From: Syngnathus acus
Lineage: Eukaryota; Chordata; Actinopteri; Syngnathiformes; Syngnathidae
Assembly: GCF_901709675.1 (NCBI RefSeq)
Contig: NC_051095.1
Coordinates: forward strand, 19,869,456 to 19,933,455
DNA: 64,000 nucleotides
Reading direction: 5' to 3'
Positions 24,850-36,185 of the stretch are shown one piece after another. The position numbers were made by a program, and so were the translations under genes. The notes under the pieces were generated by a model. It saw only the letters and a program-made list of their open reading frames with translations, was not told where the DNA came from and ran no database searches. Numbering within the stretch: the first letter of the stretch is position 1; each line of letters begins with the position of its first letter.

Positions 24850-25345
24850 TTCTTAGCTACATGCAACTAAAGCGAAAGCAAATGGATACTCAGGAGCAAA
24901 AATACCTGTGAAAGGAAAAAGCATTGTTAAAGTGACACACCAGGACAAAGTATATACACTAGCATTCCTTGCGGTGCAGCCCATAATAGGTTTACAATCC
25001 TGTAAAGGACTGAACCTAGTCAAGAGGGTGCTTGTTGTGCAAATTGATGATGACATGGATTAGAATAATTTGATGGAAGAATACAGGAATTTGTTCCAGG
25101 GTTTTGGTTCCCTTTCAGGAGAACACACAATCAGACTGGATGACAAAGTGTCACCATGCCGCAAGGTACCATTTGTTCTTCAAAAGCCATTGAAAGGTGA
25201 GCTGGACTGGAAGTGATTGAAAAGATGGATGAACCAAAACAGTGGGTGAGTTATCTTGTTATTGTTGAGAAAAAGAATGGATAGCCAAGCCAGGTTATAA
25301 TTCTAGAGATCTAAACAGAGCTTTACATGACAGAGAGAACATTTT
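24850..25345 (+). pseudogene. Decayed Ty3/gypsy pol, protease end and RT start
   Basis: Reading across stops and frameshifts gives VTHQDKVYTLAFLAVQPIIG, then LFQGFGSLSGEHTIRLDD, then WVSYLVIVEKKNG and RDLNRAL. These match the end of protease and the first RT blocks of vertebrate Ty3/gypsy pol. Multiple stops make it dead. Confidence 0.65.
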
Positions 25346-26660
25346 ATACTCCCCATGAAGGAATGGGGTCAAAATACAAAAAGTCCTGCCTAGCTACAAA
25401 AACAGATATGCTCAAACCTCATTGAATAAAGTACATAAGCAGACAAGTATATTCACATATTAAAGCAATAAAAGAAATATTTTAAGCATATAATTATACC
25501 TACACACCAAATCAATAAAGAAGACATAACTAGACATTTTTGATAGGTGGTAATAACAAAGGTTTTTATAACTTTATGATCATCATGATATATATTTCTG
25601 AGCACTTTGAAATAACAAATGTTTTTTGATATATTGCCTGAATAGCTTAATGACCCTTAAGGAACTGTTTAATGCATGCCTGATGATTTTCTAAATCACG
25701 GACACTGCCAAAGTTGTCTAAAAATGTTCAGTACTTGATTGTATCTTATGTTTTGACTAATGCTAGACGCCAGTTTTCGATCACTACTGAACGTTCTGGA
25801 CAGAGGGAAATATTTTGCCGAACAAAGAAAAGATATGGTTGAAAGCATGATTAAACTAAGAATATGATGACGTAAGCAAGTACATGGAGTATCAAAAGAA
25901 CAAACAAACAAAAACATGGTAAGTGGTGAGTACAAACTTTGCATAGTCAGGGAACATTAATCAATTGATGATGTCACAGCCAAAAGCTCACATAATTCCG
26001 TACAAAATGACAAAATTGAAAGAATGATGAATGGATGAGGTGCGACAGTGTATGTGCAAGAATGGAGGAGAATGTTTACAGGAAGGTCACTTGGAGATAA
26101 AACCGGGCAGGTGCCAGAGGGAGACAGCCAAGAACCCGGCCAAAGATGATTGCCAAGGCCGAAAGACGGGATGGAAGACAACAGCCCCCACACACACCAA
26201 ATCGCCCATAATCAGCACCCACCCCCACGGAACCAGCTCTCACTGAACCAGCACCCACTCCCATGGAATCAAAATCTCCTGCGAACTTGCCCCACCCCAA
26301 AGACTCATCACCCATCAAACTCGGCCCACACTGGCATGTGCAACTGAATATAAGCTGACCAAATAACCTTGAACGTTGCCTTTTCTGAATGGAGACTTTC
26401 TGCTCTTGAGCATGGTCGCACGAAAGGCCCAGCGCTGTATTGTACTTTCCTGAATAGCAGAGCTTTCTTAACATGAATTGTGATTGAACTCAACCAACCT
26501 GTGTAAGTCTAATTTCTGCTTCAGTGTCTTAGCATTTTCCTAAATCTGAAGAAATCAAACGAGCACGCAGTGAGTAAATTGGATAACAGGTGATTGGCAA
26601 TGGCTTTTGCCGTGAGGCGCAGATAGCGCGCTCCCTAAATTGTGGACAAAATCCAACACC
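25346..26660 (+). other. Sequence interrupting the gypsy remnant
   Basis: About 1.3 kb separates two RT blocks that are adjacent in intact elements. It is AT-rich. A proline-rich stretch at 26,040-26,350 (PTHTKSPI, PPRNQLSLNQ) could be a displaced pol C-terminus. Insertion boundaries are not visible. Confidence 0.35.
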
Positions 26661-26674
26661 CACAAGAAAATAAA

Positions 26675-26860
26675 TGTCACCGTTTGCAAATGCAAAATAT
26701 TTTAACAAATTGGATTCATCATCAGGAAGTTGGAAATTAAAGCTGGATGACGGAAGCTCAAAACTCTGCACATTCAAGATTCCATTTGGCAGATATAGAT
26801 TCCAGCGCCATTGCTTCAGTCCGCGGGGTGTAGCACAAAACAATACTTGTGATCTATGAG
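26675..26860 (+). pseudogene. Gypsy RT block
   Basis: Open for 61 codons. NAKYFNKLDSSSGSWKLKLD and KLCTFKIPFGRYRF match the conserved gypsy RT blocks 3-4. The LPFG-like motif after RYRF is lost. Confidence 0.7.
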
Positions 26861-26984
26861 CACCTGGAAGGAGTGGACGCAGCATTGTATGGGGAACCAC
26901 ATAAAAAAAGAGAAGACCAGACTGAGAAATGTGCTTGAGGCAAGCAGAAAAGCCGTTCGAAGCTGACTGAAAAAAAAAGTCAAC

Positions 26985-27375
26985 TCGGAAGTGACATTTA
27001 TAGGGTGCATCCTGAGCAGTGAAGGCATCAGACCATATCCCAGAAAAGTGTCAGCAGTCGAAAATATGCCAAGGCCACAATGCAAGAAGAATGTACAGAG
27101 GTTTCATGGGATGGGAAGGTTTCTTGCTAGTCAGTGTGAAGAAGACCACAGAAAGCAAATGTGCCGAGTGAGGTTCAACCAAAATCATATACCATTTAGA
27201 CAGAAAATTGAGCTCTCCTCAGACAAAATCAAGGAACCTGCAACTGGAGAAGAGAATTTTGAGACTGCTGAACAAGCTCAACACACACTTATGAGTCACC
27301 TGATGCAAGAACCAACACTCAGAAAATCTTCAAGAATTGTCAAACCACCAGAGAGACTCTTTGAACATATTTAAC
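26985..27375 (+). pseudogene. Gypsy RT end fused to pol C-terminus, RNase H and integrase deleted
   Basis: Begins TFIGCILSSEGIRPYPRKVS and NMPRPQCKKNVQRFHGM, the RT thumb region. After about 45 codons it jumps to a pol-like C-terminus (SSRIVKPPERLFEHI, stop). RNase H and most of the integrase are missing. Confidence 0.65.
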
Positions 27376-27890
27376 TGTGTTTCTATGTTGGTTGTAAGGT
27401 TATGATGACATAATATGTCTTTAACTACAATTGTATAGTTGCGCAGTCTAACTGTGATGAGCGCAAACCAATTTTGTTACTCATTTGTTTACGTAAAGGA
27501 AGACATTCATTTTGGCAAGATAGATCAAGGTTTAATAGTGATTTAAGTTTGAAAAAACAAAGATGTAACGATACGATACTATTAATGGTTTGAATGTGTT
27601 GTATATGAATTTTCTATGTATTTTGCATGTACCTCCGGACAGCAGAAGGCGCTCGAGCAGATAATTGTGAGAACTGAGATGATTGTGTTCCTGTCTCCCA
27701 CATTTCCCCTTTGTATCGCTCTCTTTCTTTATCTGCTCGCCATTCTCTGCCTGCCCATTTCTTCTGCCTGGGCTTTGTAATTGTTGTATTTGTTTTTCAT
27801 CCTTTCTGTTCATGGGTCACTGCACTGCTGGAATAACAGTGTCGCACTTATAACACACGCTGGATGTCACGGTGCAACAATTCAGCGGCA
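27376..27890 (+). other. Sequence after the gypsy remnant, possible LTR
   Basis: Follows the pol stop directly. A TG-starting unit near 27,563 and promoter-like CTCTCTTTCTTTATCTGCTC sequence suggest a 3' LTR, but no second LTR copy is present to prove it. Confidence 0.3.
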
Positions 27891-28639
27891 TACACGCACA
27901 TAGCATCTGTCAATTTCACACTGGAAAAAACACCCTCAAGCATCTGAGGCCATCAAGATACCATACTGAGCATTTATTTTAACTCATGGACAGATTACTT
28001 TTTACGTATCAAGTATGAAATAAATGAGTTGATCACGAAAGTAATAATTAAACTTTAATTTCATTTTTTTTTAGACTATACCTCACAAATTCATAATTCA
28101 ATGAACAATTTTATTTTGTATTTTTCCATATTAAAAACAAGAAGTGCGGAATGAACAAATTGGTCTTCAAATTAAAAAAATGAAATCAATATTAATAGGT
28201 TGTATATATTTTTCAATAGGGCCGACGGTCGAGTACTGATACCTGTATGGGTACCTGTATATTATATTTAAGGCATCGGGTTCTCACAGAGAGCGCTGAT
28301 ACCAGCCACCAATACTCAAGGCAAAAAAACCTGACATTGTATAGGCCTATCATTTACAAATAAATTCTTTAAAAATCCTAAAATGTTATTTGCTTCTGTC
28401 TCCCACAGTTGAAGTGAGCTTGAGTGACTGACTATTCCTTTGCCTCACTGTATGTGTATACGTATATTTATATATTTACATGTATAGTTTTGTGAGGAAA
28501 GTTCAGAAATGTATGGATAGATGGTACAAAGGTTGTATAGATGACTTTATTGGAGTTAATGCACTTATTTCCAAGAATGCACCCTCTGCAGTCTAATTGG
28601 CAGTGAATATAGAACCGGATGATTATCTGCACCTTCAAT

Positions 28640-28975
28640 CTTCTGTTTGTTTGCCACTGGCGTTATGCTGTCGCTGATTTTACCCCACAATGGTTTCTTT
28701 CTTTTTTTTAATCGATGTTGTTTGTTCCATATCTGCTCCCCTATAAATTTGTTGTTGGTTTAATTGCGCAAATCAGGACAAAGAAGGTTAATGTGGTGTC
28801 ACGCAAGCTTCTGTTTGTTTGCCACTGGTGTTATGCTGTCGCTGCTTTTACCCCACAATGCTTTCTTTCTTTTTTTAATCAATGTTGTTTATTTCATATC
28901 TGCTCCCCTAAAAATTTGTTGTTGGTTTAATTGTCGCAAATCAGGACAAAGAAGGTTAATGTGGTGTCACACAGT
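28640..28975 (+). repeat. Tandem duplication, 2 x 168 bp
   Basis: Two adjacent copies (28,640-28,807 and 28,808-28,975), both starting CTTCTGTTTGTTTGCCACTG and ending AAGGTTAATGTGGTGTCAC. They are about 94% identical. Confidence 0.9.
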
Positions 28976-29364
28976 TAATGAGCCTCCTTGCAGGGCGTAC
29001 AGACTTTCTCTCTTTGTTTGCATCTTTATGCGCCCACACGCAAGACATCGCTGCGTCAATGACTTCTGACAATATTTATCAGCAATCATTTAACAAGATT
29101 CTGTTAGGGCTCCTTTAAAGTCAATCTTTTGCACCCTCCTCTATCATCCTCCTACCTCCTCTAGCATCCTCCATCCCTCACCACATTTATCAATCTTTTC
29201 TAAGAGCCTAGTCCTCTTTTGCTTTTTTCGAACAGTTCCATCTTCATCACCCTTCTACCAATATACTCACTATCGCTCTTTTGAATCTGTCCGATCCATC
29301 TAAGTCAACTCTCTATCATTTTCTCCAAACCATCTATATATGTGTATACGAGAGATGTAGAGAG

Positions 29365-29512
29365 AAGAACAATCATCATGATTTTCTCCAACAACCCAGC
29401 TGAGGTCGACTCTCATTGGCAAGGTAGCAAGAATGAAACAGACCCATCAAAGGCTGAGATAGAGAAATACTGGAAGAGCGTCTGGGAGGAGGAAGCGGCA
29501 CGCAATAAATAA
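29365..29512 (+). pseudogene. LINE ORF fragment, upstream part
   Basis: Frame from ATG at 29,378: MIFSNNPAEVDSHWQGSKNE then AEIEKYWKSVWEEEAA. This is the linker before the RT domain of a fish non-LTR retrotransposon, ended by a stop. The clade is uncertain, possibly R4-like. Confidence 0.6.
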
Positions 29513-29649
29513 AGAATGTTGAGTTTCTAAAAAAGTAAAATTGTTCATCATTAAGTGAAATGTCTTATTTTCTCTTGCATATTTATAATCGGTCTTTAAC
29601 GAAGCAAAATTACATTTTATACGGTTATTTGATTAATCGATTGAATAAT

Positions 29650-30150
29650 ACTCAATTACTAAAATATTCCATAGCCACAGTACTGTGGACGAGTTGAGGC
29701 TGGGGTCTACCACGGCATCAAACCGGATCCCAGGTGTAGGCTGTGCAAAGAAGTCCTGCAGGCTATGCAGCATAATACACCTGGCTGGAAAGGCATAGAT
29801 GGAGCAGCCAAACCAGGTAGTTGGAATAGTGTACTGGAATATCTGTATGGATTCGACGTACCAGAATCACGATGGCAGACACCTCCAAAGGTGGTTAAGA
29901 ACAGCCAGGACAAGATCCTGGGGAACTTCCAGATCCAGACTGACAAACTGGTGACAGCCAGCCAGCCTGACAGTGGTTGTGGATAAATAGCAGGGGAGAG
30001 CAGTCGTGAAAATTGTTGCAATAGCATCCCAAAAAAGGGACACGAAAACCTGGAGGAATACCAAGGGCGGAAAGAAGAACTAGAGAAAATGTGGACGGTA
30101 AAGGCAACAGTGGTGCCATTCGTGATGGGGGCAGTTACCTCCCAGATAGA
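29650..30150 (+). pseudogene. LINE ORF fragment, C-terminal part
   Basis: Frame includes DPRCRLCKEVLQAMQHNTPGW, a C-terminal zinc knuckle with its last Cys replaced by Trp. Then WQTPPKVVKNSQDKILGNFQ and, after a frameshift, KEELEKMWTVKATVVPFVMG. The whole RT domain between this and the 29.4 kb piece is missing. Confidence 0.65.
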
Positions 30151-30984
30151 TGGATGGATAAATAAAGACATTATTTTTTCCTGATAATCCTTATAAAAAG
30201 AATTTTTAAAAATGCTCATCACAATCACAAAAGTCTAACACGTGTAAACGTTTTAACCTGTTAAACCTTTTATTTGGTACGCCATCTTGAGTTTGTCTCG
30301 AAAGCCAAGCAACTCCCTAAGACCCTTTGATTGTTCCCATGGATTTCTAAAAAAACAATTTTGCCTTTCTTCTTTTGCCAGCTTAACGACCAGCCAACAG
30401 TGTTTCCATGCCAACCGACCAGCCTCTTCGTCTTGGACGAGTGAAGCGACTCTCTTTCGTGAGCCTCCGTACAAACGTTTCCGTCATTATCGGATAGGAG
30501 TGCTCATTAAAAGTCAAGGGATTCTCTTGCAGTCGATTTTCCAACAATTCTTTTTTGTGTTCCAATTGAAAAGAGAAATTTAAATATATATGACGAAGAA
30601 AAATGCCACATATCTTGAATATACACTCCTTTTTTCTCAAATGTCAACCTCATACTTGGAAAATAATTGCTTTACTCTGCAAAAAAAAAAAATTGTACAC
30701 ATATATATACGTATATATTATTATTATTATTTTTTTTTAAATTGAACTTCACACAGCTCTATCAAATCCCGCAATAGATTGTTTTCATGCTGATGGTGTT
30801 TATAGTCATTAGGGCCACTTTGAGGCAATTTTTTGCCCAATTTGCAGCGTTCTGAAGAGCTGGACAACAAGTTTCGTCACATGACCTCCACTTTTTTCCC
30901 ACCAGCGAGCAAAAAGTCACGAAGAGCTCGCGGTACACTCCCACTCGAAATTCTTCACGTCTTTCACAAACACCATCTGTGCCT

Positions 30985-31075
30985 GGTAGGTGGCGAGCGT
31001 AGCGCTGATTGGGACGTCTGATGACTCACATTTGCGCGTCTATAAACGCAGCATGAGGTCCTCCTTCATTCACTC
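30985..31075 (+). promoter_or_regulatory. Orphan promoter-like cluster (CCAAT, AP-1, TATA)
   Basis: In order on the + strand: an inverted CCAAT box in GCTGATTGG, an AP-1-type TGACTCA, and TATAAA at 31,041. The spacing is that of a regulated TATA promoter. A CACATGACC E-box-like site lies further upstream near 30,880. Pyrimidine-rich sequence follows. A short frame at 31,053 (MRSSFIHSCLSFHLLFLL) begins too close to the TATA to be the protein start. No downstream exons are recognised. Confidence 0.35.
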
Positions 31076-31287
31076 CTGTTTGTCATTCCACCTCCTCTTC
31101 CTCCTTGTCTGTGCGCTCTTCATCGCACTGCGTTCACGACACGCGCCGAATCTTTGAGCCAAAAGTTTTCTCTCTCAAAGATTTGCTCTGAATTGACTCA
31201 TTAAATTACTAGTAACACAATTCATCCGAATATATTAATTTTACACGTCGAAAAAACTGAAAATACTATGCAGCATAATAGCATTGC

Positions 31288-31660
31288 TGTATTTTCCAGA
31301 CTATAAGGCACACCGGACTATAAGGCGCACCTTCAATGAATGGCCCATTTTAAAACTTTGTCCTTATATAAGGCGCACCGGACTATAAGGCGCACCATTA
31401 ATGCATCATGTCAGATTTTTAATCCAAATCAAATCATTCTCCATTTTATCTTTTTTATTTCAACTTCAGACGCAACAAATTACTTTATAATCACAAAATA
31501 ATGATCCATAGTCTTTTTGATTCATGATTCATAGTCTTCAGCAGGCCACTTATGATTGATTTCATGACACAATGCTTCGGGCCAGTTTAAATTTAGGAAT
31601 TTGATCCATATATAAGGCGCACCGGACTATAAGGCGCACTGTCGGCTTTTGAGAAAATTT
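31288..31660. mobile_element. ACTATAAGGCGCACC-type miniature element
   Basis: At least four copies of GGACTATAAGGCGCACC or close variants occur as clustered repeats at both ends, around an AT-rich core. The design resembles the TACCGTAATTTTCGG family but the sequence is different. It has no coding capacity. Confidence 0.65.
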
Positions 31661-32050
31661 TAGGTTTTTAGGTGAGCAAATTATTTCTATCTTACGAAAA
31701 AATTAGACTTGTTTCTATGCACTTTGTTTTGAGATTGGTTGTTGGTCACTCACACATGCGCATGCATGGTTGATGCTATTTATGTCGTCACACAAAACAT
31801 AAAAGAGCTCCATTGACATGACAAGGCTCATGGGTATGTACTATTGATGCGAACCAGCGCAGAACCTGTAGCCCATAAATGATAAAGCATACCATGAAAT
31901 AACGACCAACATCATGCCTTTGATGGCATGGATTCAGATAAGGCTCCCATTTATAAAAATATTTCACACCAGTGGACGAAATGGAAATACGTAAAAGCAA
32001 AGTGTTTTCCCTTAAAAATGAGAAACCAGACCTTTTGAGTCTTAAAATAA

Positions 32051-32367
32051 AGTTAAAAGTTAAAGTTAAAGTCCCAATGATCGTCACACACACATCTGGG
32101 TGTGGTGAAATTTGTCCTCTGCATTTAACCCATCCCCATGTGATTTTGATCCATCCCCTGAGGGAGAGGGGAGCAGTGAGCAGCAGCGGTGCCGCGCTCG
32201 GGAATCATTTGGTGATCTAACCCCCCAATTCCAACCTTTAATGCGGAGTGCCAAGCAGGGAGGCAATGGGTCTCATTTTTATAGTCTTTGGTATGACCCG
32301 GCCAGGGTTTGAACCCACAACCTTCCAGTCTCAGGGCGGACACTCTACCACTAGGCCACTGAGCTGG
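32051..32367 (-). mobile_element. tRNA-headed SINE, copy 1
   Basis: Read on the minus strand it starts CAGCTCAGTGGCCTAGTGGT, with a box A-like segment, then box B (GGTTCAAACCC), a body, and a tail ending in repeated GTTAAA-type units. It is about 97% identical by eye to copy 2, so the family has been recently active. Confidence 0.85.
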
Positions 32368-33145
32368 TATCTATTTTGAGGCCCCTTGCTATTTTTATTG
32401 CATTTGCTGCCTCTAAGCTCCATCCTACATAAACATGGCCTTTCACTGCTCTGCGAATGACTGTCAGATCTGTCATGCTTTGCAAAAAGGATGCATTCTC
32501 CTTAAGACCACTCTTGTCTTTCCTAGAGGAAATCAAAGCCTGGGTATCACTCAATGTTCTAAATTTCAATGGGAAGAGAACAATAAGTATGTTTTTTGGT
32601 TATAATGACCCTTGTACATCCCACCCTGTTGACTGGCATCATATCGAAAGCCAACAGTCTCGAACTTGGGTTTTAAATTGAACAGTGATTGTAAATTGGA
32701 CTGGCAGATCAGTGCCGTTGTTAAATCCAGCTTCTTGCATCTTAGGAAAATGGCTAAGGTGAAACCCTTCCTTTTTCAACAGCACTTAGAAACAGTAATC
32801 TAGCCCTACACACCTCCGCAGACCAGACGCTACTGAAAGTGCAGAGGACTGAGCGGAGCCTCAGAGGGGATTGAGCCTTTTATGTTGCCAGTCCTTCCCT
32901 CTGGAATGACCTCCCCTCAAATGTTAGGCAAGCCCCCTCTCTGTCCAGCTTTAAAGGCCCGTTTGAAGGCCCATTTTTATTATTTGGCTTTCGACTACTA
33001 CATATTAATTAGTGGTTTAATTGACTGTTTTATTGTTTTACAGTTTACTGTCTTTGTGGTTGTCCAATTGTCATATGTAAAGTGCTTTGTTATAGCTCCA
33101 GCTGTTGTAAAATGCACTATATAAATAAAGTTATTTTGAATTGTA
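32368..33145 (+). mobile_element. 3' end of an L2-like LINE
   Basis: Broken frames read LDWQISAVVKSSFLHLRKMA and AKVKPFL, the region after the RT fingers. Further on are LPSGMTSPQML and KARLKAHFYYLAF. The end carries the usual GCACTATATAAATAAAGTT tail. It lies between two SINE copies. Confidence 0.65.
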
Positions 33146-33410
33146 TAAAAAATACTAAATGAAATGCAAATGCCTGTAAATTTGCAACAGTCTTTTGATT
33201 TGATGTAATTTCTAAATATGGTTTAATTACTGAATGATTACAATCACAACAACTAACACATTTTCACCTAATCTCATTTTTATGCTTGAGATAAGTCCAA
33301 TTCTATAAGTCAATTCAATAAGTCCAATTTCAGGTACCAGTGGTAGTTTGCCACTGTCCACAGTTGCACTGCATGTAGAAGATGGGACAACATTCATGTA
33401 TGCAGAGTGT

Positions 33411-33722
33411 ATAAAGTTAAAGTTAAAGTCCCAAATGATCGTCACACACACATCTGGGTGTGGTGAAATTTGTCCTCTGCATTTAACCCATCCCCGTGTG
33501 ATTTTAATCCATCCCCTGGGGGAGAGGGGAGCAGTGAGCAGCAGCGGTGCCGCGCTCGGGAATCATTTGGTGATCTAACCCCCCAATTCCAACCCTTAAT
33601 GCTGAGTGCCAAGCAGGGAGGCAATGGGTCCCATTTTTATAGTCTTTGGTATGATCCGGCCGGGGTTTGAACCCACAACCTTCCAGTCTCAGGGCGGACA
33701 CTCTACCACTAGGCCACTGAGC
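33411..33722 (-). mobile_element. tRNA-headed SINE, copy 2
   Basis: Same structure and orientation as copy 1, about 1.35 kb away. Box A, box B and the TTTAACTTTAAC tail are intact. Confidence 0.85.
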
Positions 33723-34804
33723 ATATGTGCAGCTTACCCTTCTCAACTCGCAGAAAATAAAGATTGCATGAGTGATTATTTTTACATTGAATGTCTAATT
33801 GTGTTGCTCCACCGTTTGTGTTCAAATATCAGTTGATTCAAGAGTTATATGTGTATAGGCATTTCCCATTGTGTTAGCATTTGCATTAAGCTAGCGTACT
33901 AAAAGCTAAACTATGTAGTTGTTTTTCATAGCATACATGTGATTCTCTTTATTTTGTTTTGTTTGGCAGGCTCAGTAGAACCGGAAGTGGCAATAAACTG
34001 CTTGGTGCGTCTCTTTTTTGAAAAATTGTTTACCATTCGCTAAAGCGCCTAGTTCACTGCCATCATACAGTAGCCATACCTCAAAGTAAACAAGCAATCT
34101 GCTGAATTTATCTAATTGTGTCTAAACAATGTCATATAATGATGTTGAAAATAGATGTTTAACTTTGTTTTTGTACTGTATCGACCCCAAACACACACCT
34201 TTTTCAGCGTTTTGAGTACGCTGTAGAAAAGCGCTATATTATGGAGCTCGCCAGGCCACATCACGAGAATATTTAAGATTGTGATATAGCGCAATACTTT
34301 GCAATATAATGCAAAACTATTTACATCAATTTTAGGTGGAGATCTATAAAGTTAATGCCAATGTTTGCATCTTTCCTGGGTTTCTTTAAAAAAAAAAAAA
34401 TCCAATACACTATACACTACTATAATACACTAACCTCAAGAGCTAGCCCTTAAATTGAAAGAATTAAGTGTGTGAGTGAGTGGGCGCGTGTGGCCGGATG
34501 AACGCTATAAAACTCAATTAAAAGTCTCCATTCAGCCATGAAGCGTAATAATTGCTTGACATGTTTTCCCCAGTTCCCTAAACTTGCTGAGCACTCTCCT
34601 GCGCTGTCAGTCGGTTTCATCTGCTTCATTAGCTCGTAAAGTCAGAATGCATGAGAGGATCAGTCACTGTTTCAAACATCATCTGCCCTGAGAGAAGACC
34701 AGCAGAGGATAAGATAGTAATGTTTGTTTTGGGACGTTGGCTTTTATACTGGGGCAGTGTTAGGGCTGCAAGGAGTTTATGAAACATGACGCAATCTTTA
34801 CTTT

Positions 34805-35420
34805 GGGTTTCAAGACAGCAAAGGACGGAATCAAAGCAGGATGTAAAGCCAAGGTTAGGGGTTCAAAGCAGGGTTACAAACCCCTGTTAGGGTTTCCAGA
34901 CTGGGTTTAGGTTTCAAATTAGGGTTGTAAATCTGCATTAGGGTTTCAAAGTAGCGTTTGAAGTGCTTCAAGGCTTCAAACAAGGAGGAGTGTTTCGAGT
35001 TAGGGTTTCAAGCCCATGTTGTGGTTGCAAACTCGGTGTCCATTCAAGGTTGTGGTTTCAAATAAGCGTTTTAAAGTAGATTTTTCAGCCATATCTTTAA
35101 AGTTTCAATGAAGGTTCAAAGTAGTGTTCCAGTCTGGATTCAGGTTTTAAACAAGGATTAGGGTTTCAATCTCTGGTTATGGTCTCGAACCAGGGTTAGG
35201 GTTTCAAGTTGATATTTCAAAGAGGGGTTTCAAGTCCGTGTTAGTGTGTCAAACAAAGATTGCGTTTTTGAAATTAGCATTTGAAGCATTTGTTAAAGTT
35301 TCAATTAGGGTTTTAAAGCAAGGTTTTAAGCCTAGGTTACAATTTATATTTTGGTTTTGAATTAGGGTTTCAAACCTTGGTTCATGTTTCAAACCAAGGT
35401 TACGGTTTCAAACAGAAAAC
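34805..35420 (+). repeat. Degenerate GGGTTTCAA minisatellite block
   Basis: Dozens of GGGTTTCAA or one-change variants, spaced roughly 12-30 bases and often preceded by TTA. It has no coding potential. A (CA)n tract follows at once. Confidence 0.8.
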
Positions 35421-35445
35421 AGATGCGCGAAAACAGGTACACACA

Positions 35446-35450
35446 CGCAC

Positions 35451-35538
<88 letters not shown>
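35446..35538 (+). repeat. (CA)n microsatellite
   Basis: About 46 CA units, uninterrupted. The open frames across it on both strands are artefacts. Confidence 0.98.
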
Positions 35539-35539
<1 letters not shown>

Positions 35540-35944
35540 GCAGTAATAAACTAACAGGAAGAGTCTCAGCTGTGAAGAAAGCATCAGTAATGTCTGGTTA
35601 ACTGTTCCCGCTTCAAATCCCAAAGTGGAACAAATGAATGAACAAACAAACTTTCATCCTGGTGTAGATCACTGCTTTCTTTCATGTGAATGCAGAAGCA
35701 ATTCCACTGGATGGTGAAGGGTGGCGCTAGAGATCATCACAAAACACGAACCTTGCGTGGCTTGCAGGTGCGGTCACTAGCGTAGCCTCATAGATTGAAG
35801 AGGAATATGGGACACGCACCATTAGCCAGCAAAACATTTTCAAACGTTAGCAGCTCAGTAAACACGTGGTGAGTTCATGAACTCCTCTAACCAAAGGGAA
35901 AACAATACTTTCAACTCTTTTCCTGCAGTCATTTTGGTTTCGAC

Positions 35945-36185
35945 CGAGCGTAACGCTTTTGAAGTAGGGTTCCAGAGCCATGGTTAGGATTTCAATTTAG
36001 TGTTGCAAAGTAAGATTTAAAGCCTGGTTTAGCGTTACTGAAAAAGGGACAGTGTTTCAAACTTAGGTGTCAAAGTATGGTTTCAAGCCTCAGTTTCAAA
36101 CAAGGAAAGGGTTTTAAAATTTTAGTTTAAAATAAGTGAAGGGTTTCAAAGTACAGTAAGGTTTAGTTTTTCAAAGTAGCCCACT
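35945..36185 (+). repeat. GGGTTTCAA minisatellite block
   Basis: Same motif as the 34.8 kb block, more diverged, around GATTTCAATTTAGTGTTGC and GTTTCAAACAAGG. Confidence 0.7.

Noticed and set aside
32084-33746. Matching pairs of open frames shared between 32.1 and 33.5 kb, which look like conserved paralogous proteins
   Set aside because: The similarity comes from two copies of the same tRNA-headed SINE.
35377-35623. Poly-TH and poly-VC open frames
   Set aside because: Translation of an uninterrupted (CA)n tract; no coding evidence on either side.
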